A stretch of 33,080 bases of DNA from Candidatus Aminicenantota bacterium (GTDB lineage Bacteria > Acidobacteriota > Aminicenantia > UBA2199): positions 1 to 33,080 of the forward strand of contig JALHTJ010000016.1 in the NCBI GenBank assembly GCA_022865785.1. Reading direction: 5' to 3'. The notes beneath the pieces are model-generated. The model was not told where the DNA came from, did no database searches, and was given only the letters and a program-made list of their open reading frames with translations. Both the position numbers and the translations under genes were made by a program. Below, one piece after another: positions 24,201 through 30,822 of the stretch. The stretch's first letter is position 1. Each line of letters opens with the position of its first letter.

Positions 24201-24294
24201 GCGCCATACAATCTTCGTTGTATAAGATCGGGAATCCATTGACGGTACTGTTTGTCTTTAAACTGACGGGGCATTGAAATGTCAACAATAAATA

Positions 24295-24323
24295 TTGAAT
24301 TTTCAATGTAGCTGTGTTATGGT
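24295..24323 (+). promoter_or_regulatory. Promoter of the DUF4143 ATPase gene
   Basis: TTGAAT (24295-24300) and TATGGT (24318-24323) have a 17-nt spacer, the same -10 form as rmuC. The start is expected near 24330. The -35 lies in a small palindrome ATTGAA/TTCAAT (24294-24307). Confidence 0.45.
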
Positions 24324-24344
24324 GGATTCCACTATGGGGGTTAG

Positions 24345-25481
24345 ATGATCGATCGCGTTGTAGACAAGCAGGAGATAAAAAAGTTGTTGCGCCAGTTCCC
24401 GGTGACTGCTCTCATCGGTCCGCGCCAGTGCGGCAAGACGACCCTGGCCCGGGAGTTCGCCGCCAAACATTATTTTGATCTGGAAAATCCGAGAGACCTT
24501 GCCGCGCTGCAGAATCCGCAATTGGCTTTGGAGGACTTGAGCGGATTGATCGTGATCGATGAAGTCCAGCGCCGCCCTGAGATTTTCCCATTGATCCGCT
24601 ACTTGGTCGATAGCCGGCCCAATCAGAAATACTTGATACTGGGGAGCGCCTCGGGACATCTCCTCAGGCAAAGCAGCGAATCGCTGGCCGGACGCATCGC
24701 GTTTCACATCCTCGGCGGACTGCGTCTCCAGGATGTCGGCGGTGGCCATTTTAAGAAGCTATGGCTGTGCGGCGGTTTCCCCCGTTCCTTTATAGCCGCG
24801 AGCGAAGCGCAAAGCCGGTCTTGGCGCAGCCACTACTTGACAGCCTTCCTGGAAAGAGACCTGCCGCAGCTGGGGATCAGTATTCCGGCCCAGACCTGGC
24901 GCCGCTTCTTGGCCATGCTGGCTCATTATCATGGTCAAGTGCTCAATTACAGTGAGTTGTCCAGGTCATTTGGTGTCAGCGACATGACGGCGCGGAGGCA
25001 TATTGAGATTCTTGAGTCGACGTTCATGGTCCGTTTGCTGCCGCCCTGGCATGTCAACCTGGGGAAACGACTTGTAAAACGGCCCAAATTGTATCTGTCC
25101 GATTCCGGCTTGCTGCACTCCCTGCTGGGCATTGAAGGAAATGATACGCTGATCGGTCATCCAAAGATCGGGGCGTCCTGGGAGGGCTTTGCGCTGGAAT
25201 GCGTGTTGCGGAGCATCAACAAGAGCACGCGGGAAACTTATTTCTGGGCAACCCATGCGGGGGCCGAGCTCGACCTTTTCTGGCAGCATGGGGGAAAAAA
25301 TTGGGGCATGGAATTCAAATATGGCGATGCCCCGGGCCTAACCGCATCGATGAAGGTCGCGCTGAGCGATCTTTCCCTTGAGCGGCTGTGGGTAATTTAT
25401 CCGGGCAATAAATCATACAGCTTGGGCAACAATATCCATGTCATACCTATCGGCGAGATCCCGGCAATCTGGCAATACTGA
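24345..25481 (+). CDS. AAA+ ATPase with DUF4143 domain
   Basis: This 378-residue protein has Walker A GPRQCGKT at 25-32 and Walker B LIVIDE at 68-73 followed by VQRRPEIFPLIRYLVD. The N-terminal AAA_14 ATPase is joined to a C-terminal DUF4143 domain (about 200-375). The latter starts with a winged-helix-like segment (YSELSRSFGVSDMTARRHIEILE) and ends in a PD-(D/E)xK-like region containing GAELDLFWQHGGKNWGMEFKY. The glutamate and lysine pattern suggests an archaeo-eukaryotic-like nuclease fold, but activity in this family is unknown. These genes are common as solitary, often horizontally moved units. It has its own weak promoter and a GGGGG-type ribosome site. Its stop overlaps an upstream in-frame ATG of the pepF frame by TGATG, but I place the pepF start further downstream. 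Confidence 0.9.
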   Translation: MIDRVVDKQEIKKLLRQFPVTALIGPRQCGKTTLAREFAAKHYFDLENPRDLAALQNPQLALEDLSGLIVIDEVQRRPEIFPLIRYLVDSRPNQKYLILGSASGHLLRQSSESLAGRIAFHILGGLRLQDVGGGHFKKLWLCGGFPRSFIAASEAQSRSWRSHYLTAFLERDLPQLGISIPAQTWRRFLAMLAHYHGQVLNYSELSRSFGVSDMTARRHIEILESTFMVRLLPPWHVNLGKRLVKRPKLYLSDSGLLHSLLGIEGNDTLIGHPKIGASWEGFALECVLRSINKSTRETYFWATHAGAELDLFWQHGGKNWGMEFKYGDAPGLTASMKVALSDLSLERLWVIYPGNKSYSLGNNIHVIPIGEIPAIWQY

Positions 25482-25576
25482 TGCGTGGAGGCGACCGGCC
25501 AGCAAGAAAGGTCAGAATTGACCTTGTCAAAATAACAAGAACCATTGGCTGCAAATCTCACCCAAGGATCTCGCTG

Positions 25577-27508
25577 ATGATCAAAAACGCTGCCAACAAT
25601 TTGAAAATTGTCCTGATACTGGCGATGGCCATTTTTTTAGTCGGTCAGCAGGATATGTTGGCCTCCAGGCAGGGGAACAGGGAAATTCCCGATTTTTCCA
25701 ACCGGCCCCGCAGCGAAGTGCCAGTCGAATTCACCTGGAATGCGGAGGACCTATTCCCGAGCCTGAACGAATGGAAGGCCGAGATGAAGTCATTTTCCAG
25801 GGACATGGAGGCGATCGATGCCGCAAGGGTTGGCTGGACCGCCTTGGCCGGAAAGATGCTCGAGTTCATCACGTTGACCGAGAAGCTCGGGCTCAGATCA
25901 GAGCGCTTGAACGCCTACATCCATTTATTCACCGCCACCGATGACGATCCCAAATATTCCGCCCTGAGCGGCGAGCTTCACTCCGTCAATGTGCGCTTTA
26001 ACCAAAAACTTTCCTTCTACAATAAGGATATTTTGGATTTGGGAGGAGAACGTTTTGCCTCCTATGTCAATGAAGAGCCGCGCCTAGCCAGCTTCCGCAT
26101 GCAAGTGGATGGTATACTCCGGTTGAAAAACCATGTCCTGCCAGAGGAGCAGCAGCGAATCTTCTCTCTGGCCTCGCTCTTTAGCGGCGTGCCGGCCCGG
26201 GCAGCAAACAAGCTCAACGACGAGATGCCCCCGGCCGAGATTATCCTCAAGGACGGCAGCAAGGTGACCTTGAACGCCGAGAATTATCGGCGTCTGCGAC
26301 GCAGCAATGATCCTGAAGAACGCAGTCAGGTCATGGCCCAATACTGGCGGAATAAGAAGCGCTTCGAGAATACCTTTGCCGTTCTTTTCGATGGGGCCAT
26401 CAAGCGGCACCTCTTCTCGGCTCAGGTTGGTAAATTCTCCGACTGCCTGGAGGCCCAACTCTTTCCCAATGCCATCGGCAGCGGCATCTATCATAACCTC
26501 ATCTCATCGGTGCATGAAAACCTGCCGGTGCTGCATCGCTTTCTTACGATCAAGAAGTGGCTGCTGGGGCTCGAAACCCTCCGCTATGAAGACATTCATG
26601 CTCCCGCCTTTAAATCTATGGATAAAAAATTCAGCTTCAGCGAAGCGGAAAAACTGATAAAGGCTTCCATGAGGTCCTTAGGGAAATCATATTCCAACGC
26701 CCTGAACAAAGCCTTTGCCGGCCGCTGGATGGACATCTACCTCAATAAGGGCAAGGCCAGCAACGCATATATGATCAACGTCCATGAGATTCCCCCCTTC
26801 GTTTACCTTGATTATAACGGCAGTTTTGGCTCTGTCGCCACCGTAGCCCATGAGCTGGGGCATGGCTTGCATTCCTATTTTTCCGACAAAAAGCAGCCCT
26901 GGGCGATGTCCCAATACCCGATTTTCCTTGCCGAAATCGCCTCAACCTTCAACGAAAACCTGCTCATGGAATACATGCTTAAAATCGGGAAAGATGATCA
27001 ATGGAGGCTTTATCTCCTTGATCGGCACTTGGATATGACCATGAGCTCCATTTTCCACGAAACAATGTTGGCCGAGTTCGAACTGGCCATGCACCGGCGT
27101 GTCGAGGCCGGCCAGGCGCTCACCGCCGACTGGCTCAACCAGACCTATCTGGACCTGGTCCGGCAATACTATGGCCAGGGCCAGCATGTCTGTGAAGTGG
27201 ATGACTACATCCAGAGCGAGTGGATAGGCGTTCCCCACCTCCTATTCAATTACTATGTCTATCAATACAGTATCGGCAGGATTGCTTCTTTGGCCCTATC
27301 CGACATGGTTCTAAGAGAAGGCCCCGTTGGGGCCGAACGTTATATGGATTTTCTCTCAGCCGGAGGCAGCGATTATCCGCTTGAAACCCTCAAAAAAGCC
27401 GGTGTCGACATGAGTCGTCCTGATACCACGAAGGCAGCCTTCCGTCGCATAAACACTATGCTCGATGAAATGGAAATGATCATCGCCCGGTTGAATAAAT
27501 CCGGATGA
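25577..27508 (+). CDS. pepF: Oligoendopeptidase F-like peptidase (M3) with signal peptide
   Basis: This 643-residue protein carries an M3 zinc site HELGH at 425-429 (context VATVAHELGHGLHSYF). The third ligand region PIFLAEIASTFNENLL follows about 25 residues later. Upstream blocks match PepF, such as ARAANKLNDEMPPAEIILKDG and NYRRLRRSNDPEERSQVM. ATG 25577 was chosen because it has AAGGA about 8 nt upstream and directly starts a signal-peptide-like run (NLKIVLILAMAIFLVG). The frame opens earlier, at 25481. PepF is usually cytosolic, so an exported form is unusual and suggests degradation of oligopeptides in the periplasm. It follows the DUF4143 gene by 95 bp. Confidence 0.9.
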   Translation: MIKNAANNLKIVLILAMAIFLVGQQDMLASRQGNREIPDFSNRPRSEVPVEFTWNAEDLFPSLNEWKAEMKSFSRDMEAIDAARVGWTALAGKMLEFITLTEKLGLRSERLNAYIHLFTATDDDPKYSALSGELHSVNVRFNQKLSFYNKDILDLGGERFASYVNEEPRLASFRMQVDGILRLKNHVLPEEQQRIFSLASLFSGVPARAANKLNDEMPPAEIILKDGSKVTLNAENYRRLRRSNDPEERSQVMAQYWRNKKRFENTFAVLFDGAIKRHLFSAQVGKFSDCLEAQLFPNAIGSGIYHNLISSVHENLPVLHRFLTIKKWLLGLETLRYEDIHAPAFKSMDKKFSFSEAEKLIKASMRSLGKSYSNALNKAFAGRWMDIYLNKGKASNAYMINVHEIPPFVYLDYNGSFGSVATVAHELGHGLHSYFSDKKQPWAMSQYPIFLAEIASTFNENLLMEYMLKIGKDDQWRLYLLDRHLDMTMSSIFHETMLAEFELAMHRRVEAGQALTADWLNQTYLDLVRQYYGQGQHVCEVDDYIQSEWIGVPHLLFNYYVYQYSIGRIASLALSDMVLREGPVGAERYMDFLSAGGSDYPLETLKKAGVDMSRPDTTKAAFRRINTMLDEMEMIIARLNKSG

Positions 27509-27561
27509 AAGCGGGATGATGAAATTACAAGCGGAAGTACTTGTGGAAGTACATTGGTCGA

Positions 27562-27590
27562 TTTGCAAAAAAAAATCCTGTACTTATAAT
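27562..27590 (+). promoter_or_regulatory. Promoter of the P-loop/MFS pair
   Basis: A perfect TATAAT (27585-27590) is preceded by TTTGCA or TTGCAA (starting at 27562 or 27563) with a 17- or 16-nt spacer. The start is expected near 27597, leaving a leader of about 30 nt with GGGAGGA. Confidence 0.6.
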
Positions 27591-27628
27591 ATGTGATTCA
27601 AATCCTTTGTTCACGGGAGGAACCAGGC

Positions 27629-28384
27629 ATGGAAAAAAAGACTTTTGACGTCATTATCCTGATCGGCCGCCCGGCCGCCGGCAAATCCGAGGTCATCGAC
27701 TACCTGAAAAAGGTGCCGTTGGAGGAGCGCATCGAGCGTTTCCACATCGGCGAGTTCCAGGAGATCGACGATTTCCCCATCCTCTGGGAGCGCTTCGAGG
27801 ACGACGACCTGATGGAGGAGATGGGGCAGCCGCGGCTGCTTTCCGACAGGGAGTTCACCTACGAGGGCAAGACCATGCCCGGCCACGTTTTTAAGGGCAA
27901 GTGGTTCTGGAACTTTTTGATCAAGAAGCTTAACCTGGCCTATGCCAAGATATTGCGCGACGACCCCGCCTTCCACGAGCGCAGGACCCTGTTCATCGAG
28001 TTTGCCCGCGGCAAGGAGCACGGCGGCTTCCGCGAGGCCTTCTCCTTCCTCTCGCCCCAGGTCCTGGACCATGCCGCCGCCCTCTACATCAAGGTTGACT
28101 GGCCCGAGTCGCTGCGCAAGAACCGCCGGCGCTACAACCCCGACCGTCCCGATTCCATCCTGCAGCACGCCCTGGAGGACAAGAAGATCGAGATGCTCTA
28201 CAAGGAGTCGGACTGGGAGGAATTCGCCTCGGACCAGAAATATCTGCCGGCCGGTGAGCGAAAAGTTCCCTACGCCGTTTTCGAGAACATGCCCGAAAAG
28301 ACCGACAAGCCGGATGTGTTGGGCGCCCACCTCCAGGAAGTGCTCGGCGGCTTGTGGAGCGTCTGGAAGGAAGTGCGGCCATGA
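27629..28384 (+). CDS. P-loop NTPase of kinase-like fold, function unknown
   Basis: This 251-residue protein starts with a Walker A loop GRPAAGKS at 13-20 after an FDVIILI strand, as in nucleotide and adenylylsulfate kinases. A Walker B-like strand TLFIEFARG lies at about 130-138 with the acidic residue in place. Arginine-rich segments (LRKNRRRYNPDRPDS) could act as a lid. I do not recognise a named family and no substrate can be inferred. ATG 27629 has GGGAGGA 8 nt upstream. It overlaps the following MFS transporter by 4 bp (ATGA), so they are translationally coupled. A kinase acting on a compound imported by that transporter is possible but is only an inference. Confidence 0.75.
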   Translation: MEKKTFDVIILIGRPAAGKSEVIDYLKKVPLEERIERFHIGEFQEIDDFPILWERFEDDDLMEEMGQPRLLSDREFTYEGKTMPGHVFKGKWFWNFLIKKLNLAYAKILRDDPAFHERRTLFIEFARGKEHGGFREAFSFLSPQVLDHAAALYIKVDWPESLRKNRRRYNPDRPDSILQHALEDKKIEMLYKESDWEEFASDQKYLPAGERKVPYAVFENMPEKTDKPDVLGAHLQEVLGGLWSVWKEVRP

Positions 28385-29706
28385 GTTTCTTTTCGCGCAA
28401 CCCGCTCAACCATTCGCCCGAGTTCCGGCGCCGGCGCTTCCAGAACTGGTTCCCGCTGGGGCTGACCTACGCCACTTTCTACATGGGCCGCTACAACCTG
28501 AACGTGGCCTCGAGCGACATCATGAAGACGTTCGACCTGTCCAAGGCCGAGTTCGGCACCATCGCCACCGCCGGCTTCTGGACCTATGCCCTGAGCGTGA
28601 TCCTCAACGGGCCGCTGGCCGACCGCTACGGCGGCAAGAAAGCCATCATATTCGGCGGCATCGGCACTGCCATCTTCAACCTGGTCATCGGCGCCCTGTT
28701 CCTGGCCGGCTGGCAGACCAAGATCGTGGTCGGCATGTCGCTGCTTTACGCGGTCAACCAGTATTTCCAGAGCTTCGGCGCCCTGTCGGTGGTCAAGGTC
28801 AACGCCCCCTGGTTCCATGTCAAGGAGCGCGGCGTGTTTGGCGGCATCTTCGGCATCATGATCTCCTGCGGCTATTTCCTGGCCATGGGCTTCGGCGGCT
28901 GGATCCTGGCCCACTTCGGCTGGATATGGGTCTTCATCGTGCCCTCGGGCCTGATCCTGCTGATGGTCCTGGTAGATTACTTCCTGGTCAAGGACAAGCC
29001 CGAGCAGGCCGGGTTCGCCAAGATCGACACTGACGACGCCACTTCGCACCTGAGCGACGACTTCAAGGTGAATTTCACCTATGTGTTGAAACGGGCTTTT
29101 TCCAACCCGGTGATCCTGACCCTGATGGTCGCCGAATTCTGCACCGGCTTCGTGCGCCAGGGGCTGATGCTCTGGTTCACGCCGTTTTTAAAGGAGATCC
29201 ACCATATCGCTCCCGGCGGCAGTCTGCACCAGCTGGCCTCGCTGGGCATCACCGTGGGCGGCATCGTCGGCGGGCTGCTCTGCGGCTACATGTCCGACCG
29301 CCTGTTCCAGTCGCGGCGGCCGCCGGTGGCATTCATTTTTTATATCGGCCAGATCATTTCGCTGCTGATCCTGGGCAACGTGCGCGTCCCGGGACTGGCG
29401 GCGTTCATGATCGGCTTTTGCTGCATGTGGATCTTCGGTGTGCATGGCATGCTTTCGGGCACGGCTTCCATGGATTTCGGGGGTACGAAAGGGGCGGCGA
29501 CGGTCACCGGCCTGCTGGACGGGGTCCAGTACCTGGCCAGCGGCCTGACCGGATTCGGCATGGGCTATTTCCTGGACCGCTTCGGCTGGGGGATATGGGT
29601 CTACCTGATCATTCCCTTTTCGGTGATCGGGGCGGTGCTGATGCTGACGCTGTGGAACCAGACGCCGCGGAAAAACCGCGAAATGATGCAGCGCAAGGGG
29701 CTTTAA
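28381..29706 (+). CDS. MFS transporter, organophosphate:phosphate antiporter type
   Basis: This 441-residue protein has twelve likely membrane helices. The first loop and helix (TYATFYMGRYNLNVASSDIMKTF) resemble GlpT/UhpT, where the arginine of the R-Y-N segment binds phosphate. The MFS signature between helices 2 and 3 reads NGPLADRYGGKKA. The central loop is charged (DKPEQAGFAKIDTDD). Sugar-phosphate or glycerol-phosphate uptake in exchange for phosphate is the family expectation; the specific substrate is not known. ATG 28381 is set by the 4-bp overlap with the P-loop gene. Its stop codon overlaps the stop of the convergent deaminase gene within a shared TTAA. Confidence 0.88.
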   Translation: MSFFSRNPLNHSPEFRRRRFQNWFPLGLTYATFYMGRYNLNVASSDIMKTFDLSKAEFGTIATAGFWTYALSVILNGPLADRYGGKKAIIFGGIGTAIFNLVIGALFLAGWQTKIVVGMSLLYAVNQYFQSFGALSVVKVNAPWFHVKERGVFGGIFGIMISCGYFLAMGFGGWILAHFGWIWVFIVPSGLILLMVLVDYFLVKDKPEQAGFAKIDTDDATSHLSDDFKVNFTYVLKRAFSNPVILTLMVAEFCTGFVRQGLMLWFTPFLKEIHHIAPGGSLHQLASLGITVGGIVGGLLCGYMSDRLFQSRRPPVAFIFYIGQIISLLILGNVRVPGLAAFMIGFCCMWIFGVHGMLSGTASMDFGGTKGAATVTGLLDGVQYLASGLTGFGMGYFLDRFGWGIWVYLIIPFSVIGAVLMLTLWNQTPRKNREMMQRKGL

Positions 29707-30305
29707 AATCCTTTGCGGCTGTTGTAGATCGTTCCCTGCTTTTTGGTGTATAAGCCCAGGACGGCGACAGCCTCGGCCCGCAGCAATCCCGCTTCGACCG
29801 CAATGCCGCGTTTTTGCAGTTCCTGAATCCAGGCTGCCGGCAGCGGGCCTTCGTCGAAGCCCAGGATGGCGGTGACATCGGCGGCGGTCGCCCCGAAAAC
29901 CAGCCGCGTGACCCCCGACCACAGCGTGGCGCCCAAACACATCAGGCAGGGTTGGGAACTGCTCAGCAGTTCCGCAGGATTTCCGGAATCCTTTCCCAGG
30001 TCCCAGGCCTGCAGGTCTTGCTGGGCGAAGGCGATGGCCATCACTTCGGCGTGGGCCGGCGAACAGTTCAGCGGCTCGACGCGATTGACGCCGGCGGCCA
30101 GCAGTTTGCCGCTGCCACTGTTAAATATTGCGGCGGCAAAAGGACCGCCGCTGCCGTGTTCCACGTTCTGCCGCGATAGTCCGATGACCCAGCGCATGCG
30201 CTCTGAGGGGTCGGGGAAAACCAGGTCTTTGCCGGCCAATATCTCCTCAAGCCAGGAAGGCAGAGTCAGAAGGACGCCTGAGTTCGGATTTTTTTCATGT
30301 TTCAT
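29703..30305 (-). CDS. Nucleoside/nucleobase deaminase (CDA fold)
   Basis: This 200-residue zinc deaminase has the catalytic HAE at 85-87 (SPAHAEVMAIA) and the zinc-binding PCLMC at 119-123. Its second substrate-pocket segment is LVFGATAADV. The order and spacing match the guanine/cytosine/tRNA-adenosine deaminase group. The wider gap before PCxxC and the GVNRVEPLNCSP entry look closer to guanine deaminase-like or nucleoside deaminases than to TadA, but the substrate is uncertain. No Shine-Dalgarno precedes ATG 30305; an extended -10 box ends 8 nt upstream, so a leaderless message is expected. The 3' end overlaps the convergent MFS gene by 4 bp. Confidence 0.88.
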   Translation of the reverse strand: MKHEKNPNSGVLLTLPSWLEEILAGKDLVFPDPSERMRWVIGLSRQNVEHGSGGPFAAAIFNSGSGKLLAAGVNRVEPLNCSPAHAEVMAIAFAQQDLQAWDLGKDSGNPAELLSSSQPCLMCLGATLWSGVTRLVFGATAADVTAILGFDEGPLPAAWIQELQKRGIAVEAGLLRAEAVAVLGLYTKKQGTIYNSRKGF

Positions 30306-30313
30306 TGGGTTTC

Positions 30314-30322
30314 ATTATAACA
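30314..30322 (-). promoter_or_regulatory. Extended -10 promoter of the deaminase gene
   Basis: On the minus strand TGTTATAAT is a complete TGn-TATAAT extended -10 element. It ends 8 nt before ATG 30305, which fits leaderless transcription. The -35 region falls inside the neighbouring hexamer repeat array and has no consensus match. Confidence 0.6.
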
Positions 30323-30330
30323 TAGTAAAG

Positions 30331-30542
30331 TGACAGTGACAGTGTCAGTGACAGCAAGAAAACAAATCGAAATCCAGTGACAGTGTCAGTGACAGCAAGA
30401 AAACAAATCGAAATCCAATGGCCGTGTCAGTGACAGCAAGAAAACAAATCGAAATCCAGTGACAGTGTCAGTGACAGAAATAAAATGGAACGGCAATATT
30501 TCGCTTTTGGTCCAGCTAACACTGACACTGACACTTACACTT
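30331..30542. repeat. Hexamer repeat array with 41-bp tandem units and inverted arm
   Basis: Units begin at 30335, 30376, 30417 and 30458, exactly 41 nt apart. The first three each consist of hexamers of AGTGAC/AGTGTC type, then CAGCAAGAAAA and an ACAAATCGAAATCC tail; the third has three substitutions near its start. The fourth is cut after its array. After about 38 nt of unique sequence an inverted arm (30515-30542, TAACACTGACACTGAC type) could pair with a forward array over about 20 bp with three mismatches. The array abuts the deaminase promoter on the left, and the inverted arm ends 5 nt before the -35 box of the small beta-grasp gene on the right. Not CRISPR: the intervening segments are identical. 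Confidence 0.9.
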
Positions 30543-30547
30543 ATTTC

Positions 30548-30576
30548 TTGACTTTGTTTTTGCACTTCACTAAAAT
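30548..30576 (+). promoter_or_regulatory. Promoter of the small beta-grasp/nucleotidase pair
   Basis: TTGACT (30548-30553) and TAAAAT (30571-30576) have a 17-nt spacer and each matches 5 of 6 consensus bases. The start is expected near 30583, just ahead of AAAGGAG (30588-30594). Confidence 0.7.
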
Positions 30577-30603
30577 AGTTTTTCAGCAAAGGAGTACAAG
30601 GTC

Positions 30604-30822
30604 ATGCAGATAAAAATGAACGATCAGCCAATCGAGATTTTTTCCGGCGCCTGCGTCAAGGACGTGCTGCGCAAGTATTCGCGCGCTGAGTGGAGGTTGG
30701 TGAAAAATGACCGGAAAGCGGTCTTCGACCGCCACGGCCACCAGGTCGCTTTGGACGGCGAATTGAACGGCGGCGAGGAAATTTTCACCAAGAGCATCGA
30801 ACTGGTGAAACCCCAACCATGA
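30604..30822 (+). CDS. Small ThiS/MoaD-like beta-grasp protein (putative)
   Basis: This 72-residue protein has no signal peptide. Its pattern is MQIKMNDQPIEIFSG, a helix VKDVLRKYS, then FDRHGHQVALDGELNGGEEI. It resembles the strand-strand-helix-strand plan and the GxxVALDGEL turn of ThiS/MoaD ubiquitin-fold proteins. It lacks the C-terminal Gly-Gly needed for sulfur transfer and ends in KPQP, so if the fold is right it is not a standard sulfur carrier. AAAGGAG precedes ATG 30604, although a second in-frame ATG at 30616 is possible. The stop overlaps the next ATG by 4 bp, coupling it to a periplasmic nucleotidase-like lipoprotein. Fold assignment is by eye and tentative. Confidence 0.65.
   Translation: MQIKMNDQPIEIFSGACVKDVLRKYSRAEWRLVKNDRKAVFDRHGHQVALDGELNGGEEIFTKSIELVKPQP

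Noticed and set aside
24206-24223. Hairpin ATACAA/TTGTAT after rmuC as a terminator
   Set aside because: The stem is only 6 A/T-rich base pairs and no T-run follows it.
27525-27557. Repeated GGAAGTAC before the P-loop gene as an operator
   Set aside because: Only two 8-nt copies are present; not enough to separate from chance.
30335-30479. Possible CRISPR array (regular 41-nt period)
   Set aside because: The segments between the shared cores are identical from unit to unit, so there are no unique spacers, and no cas genes are nearby. It is a tandem repeat.
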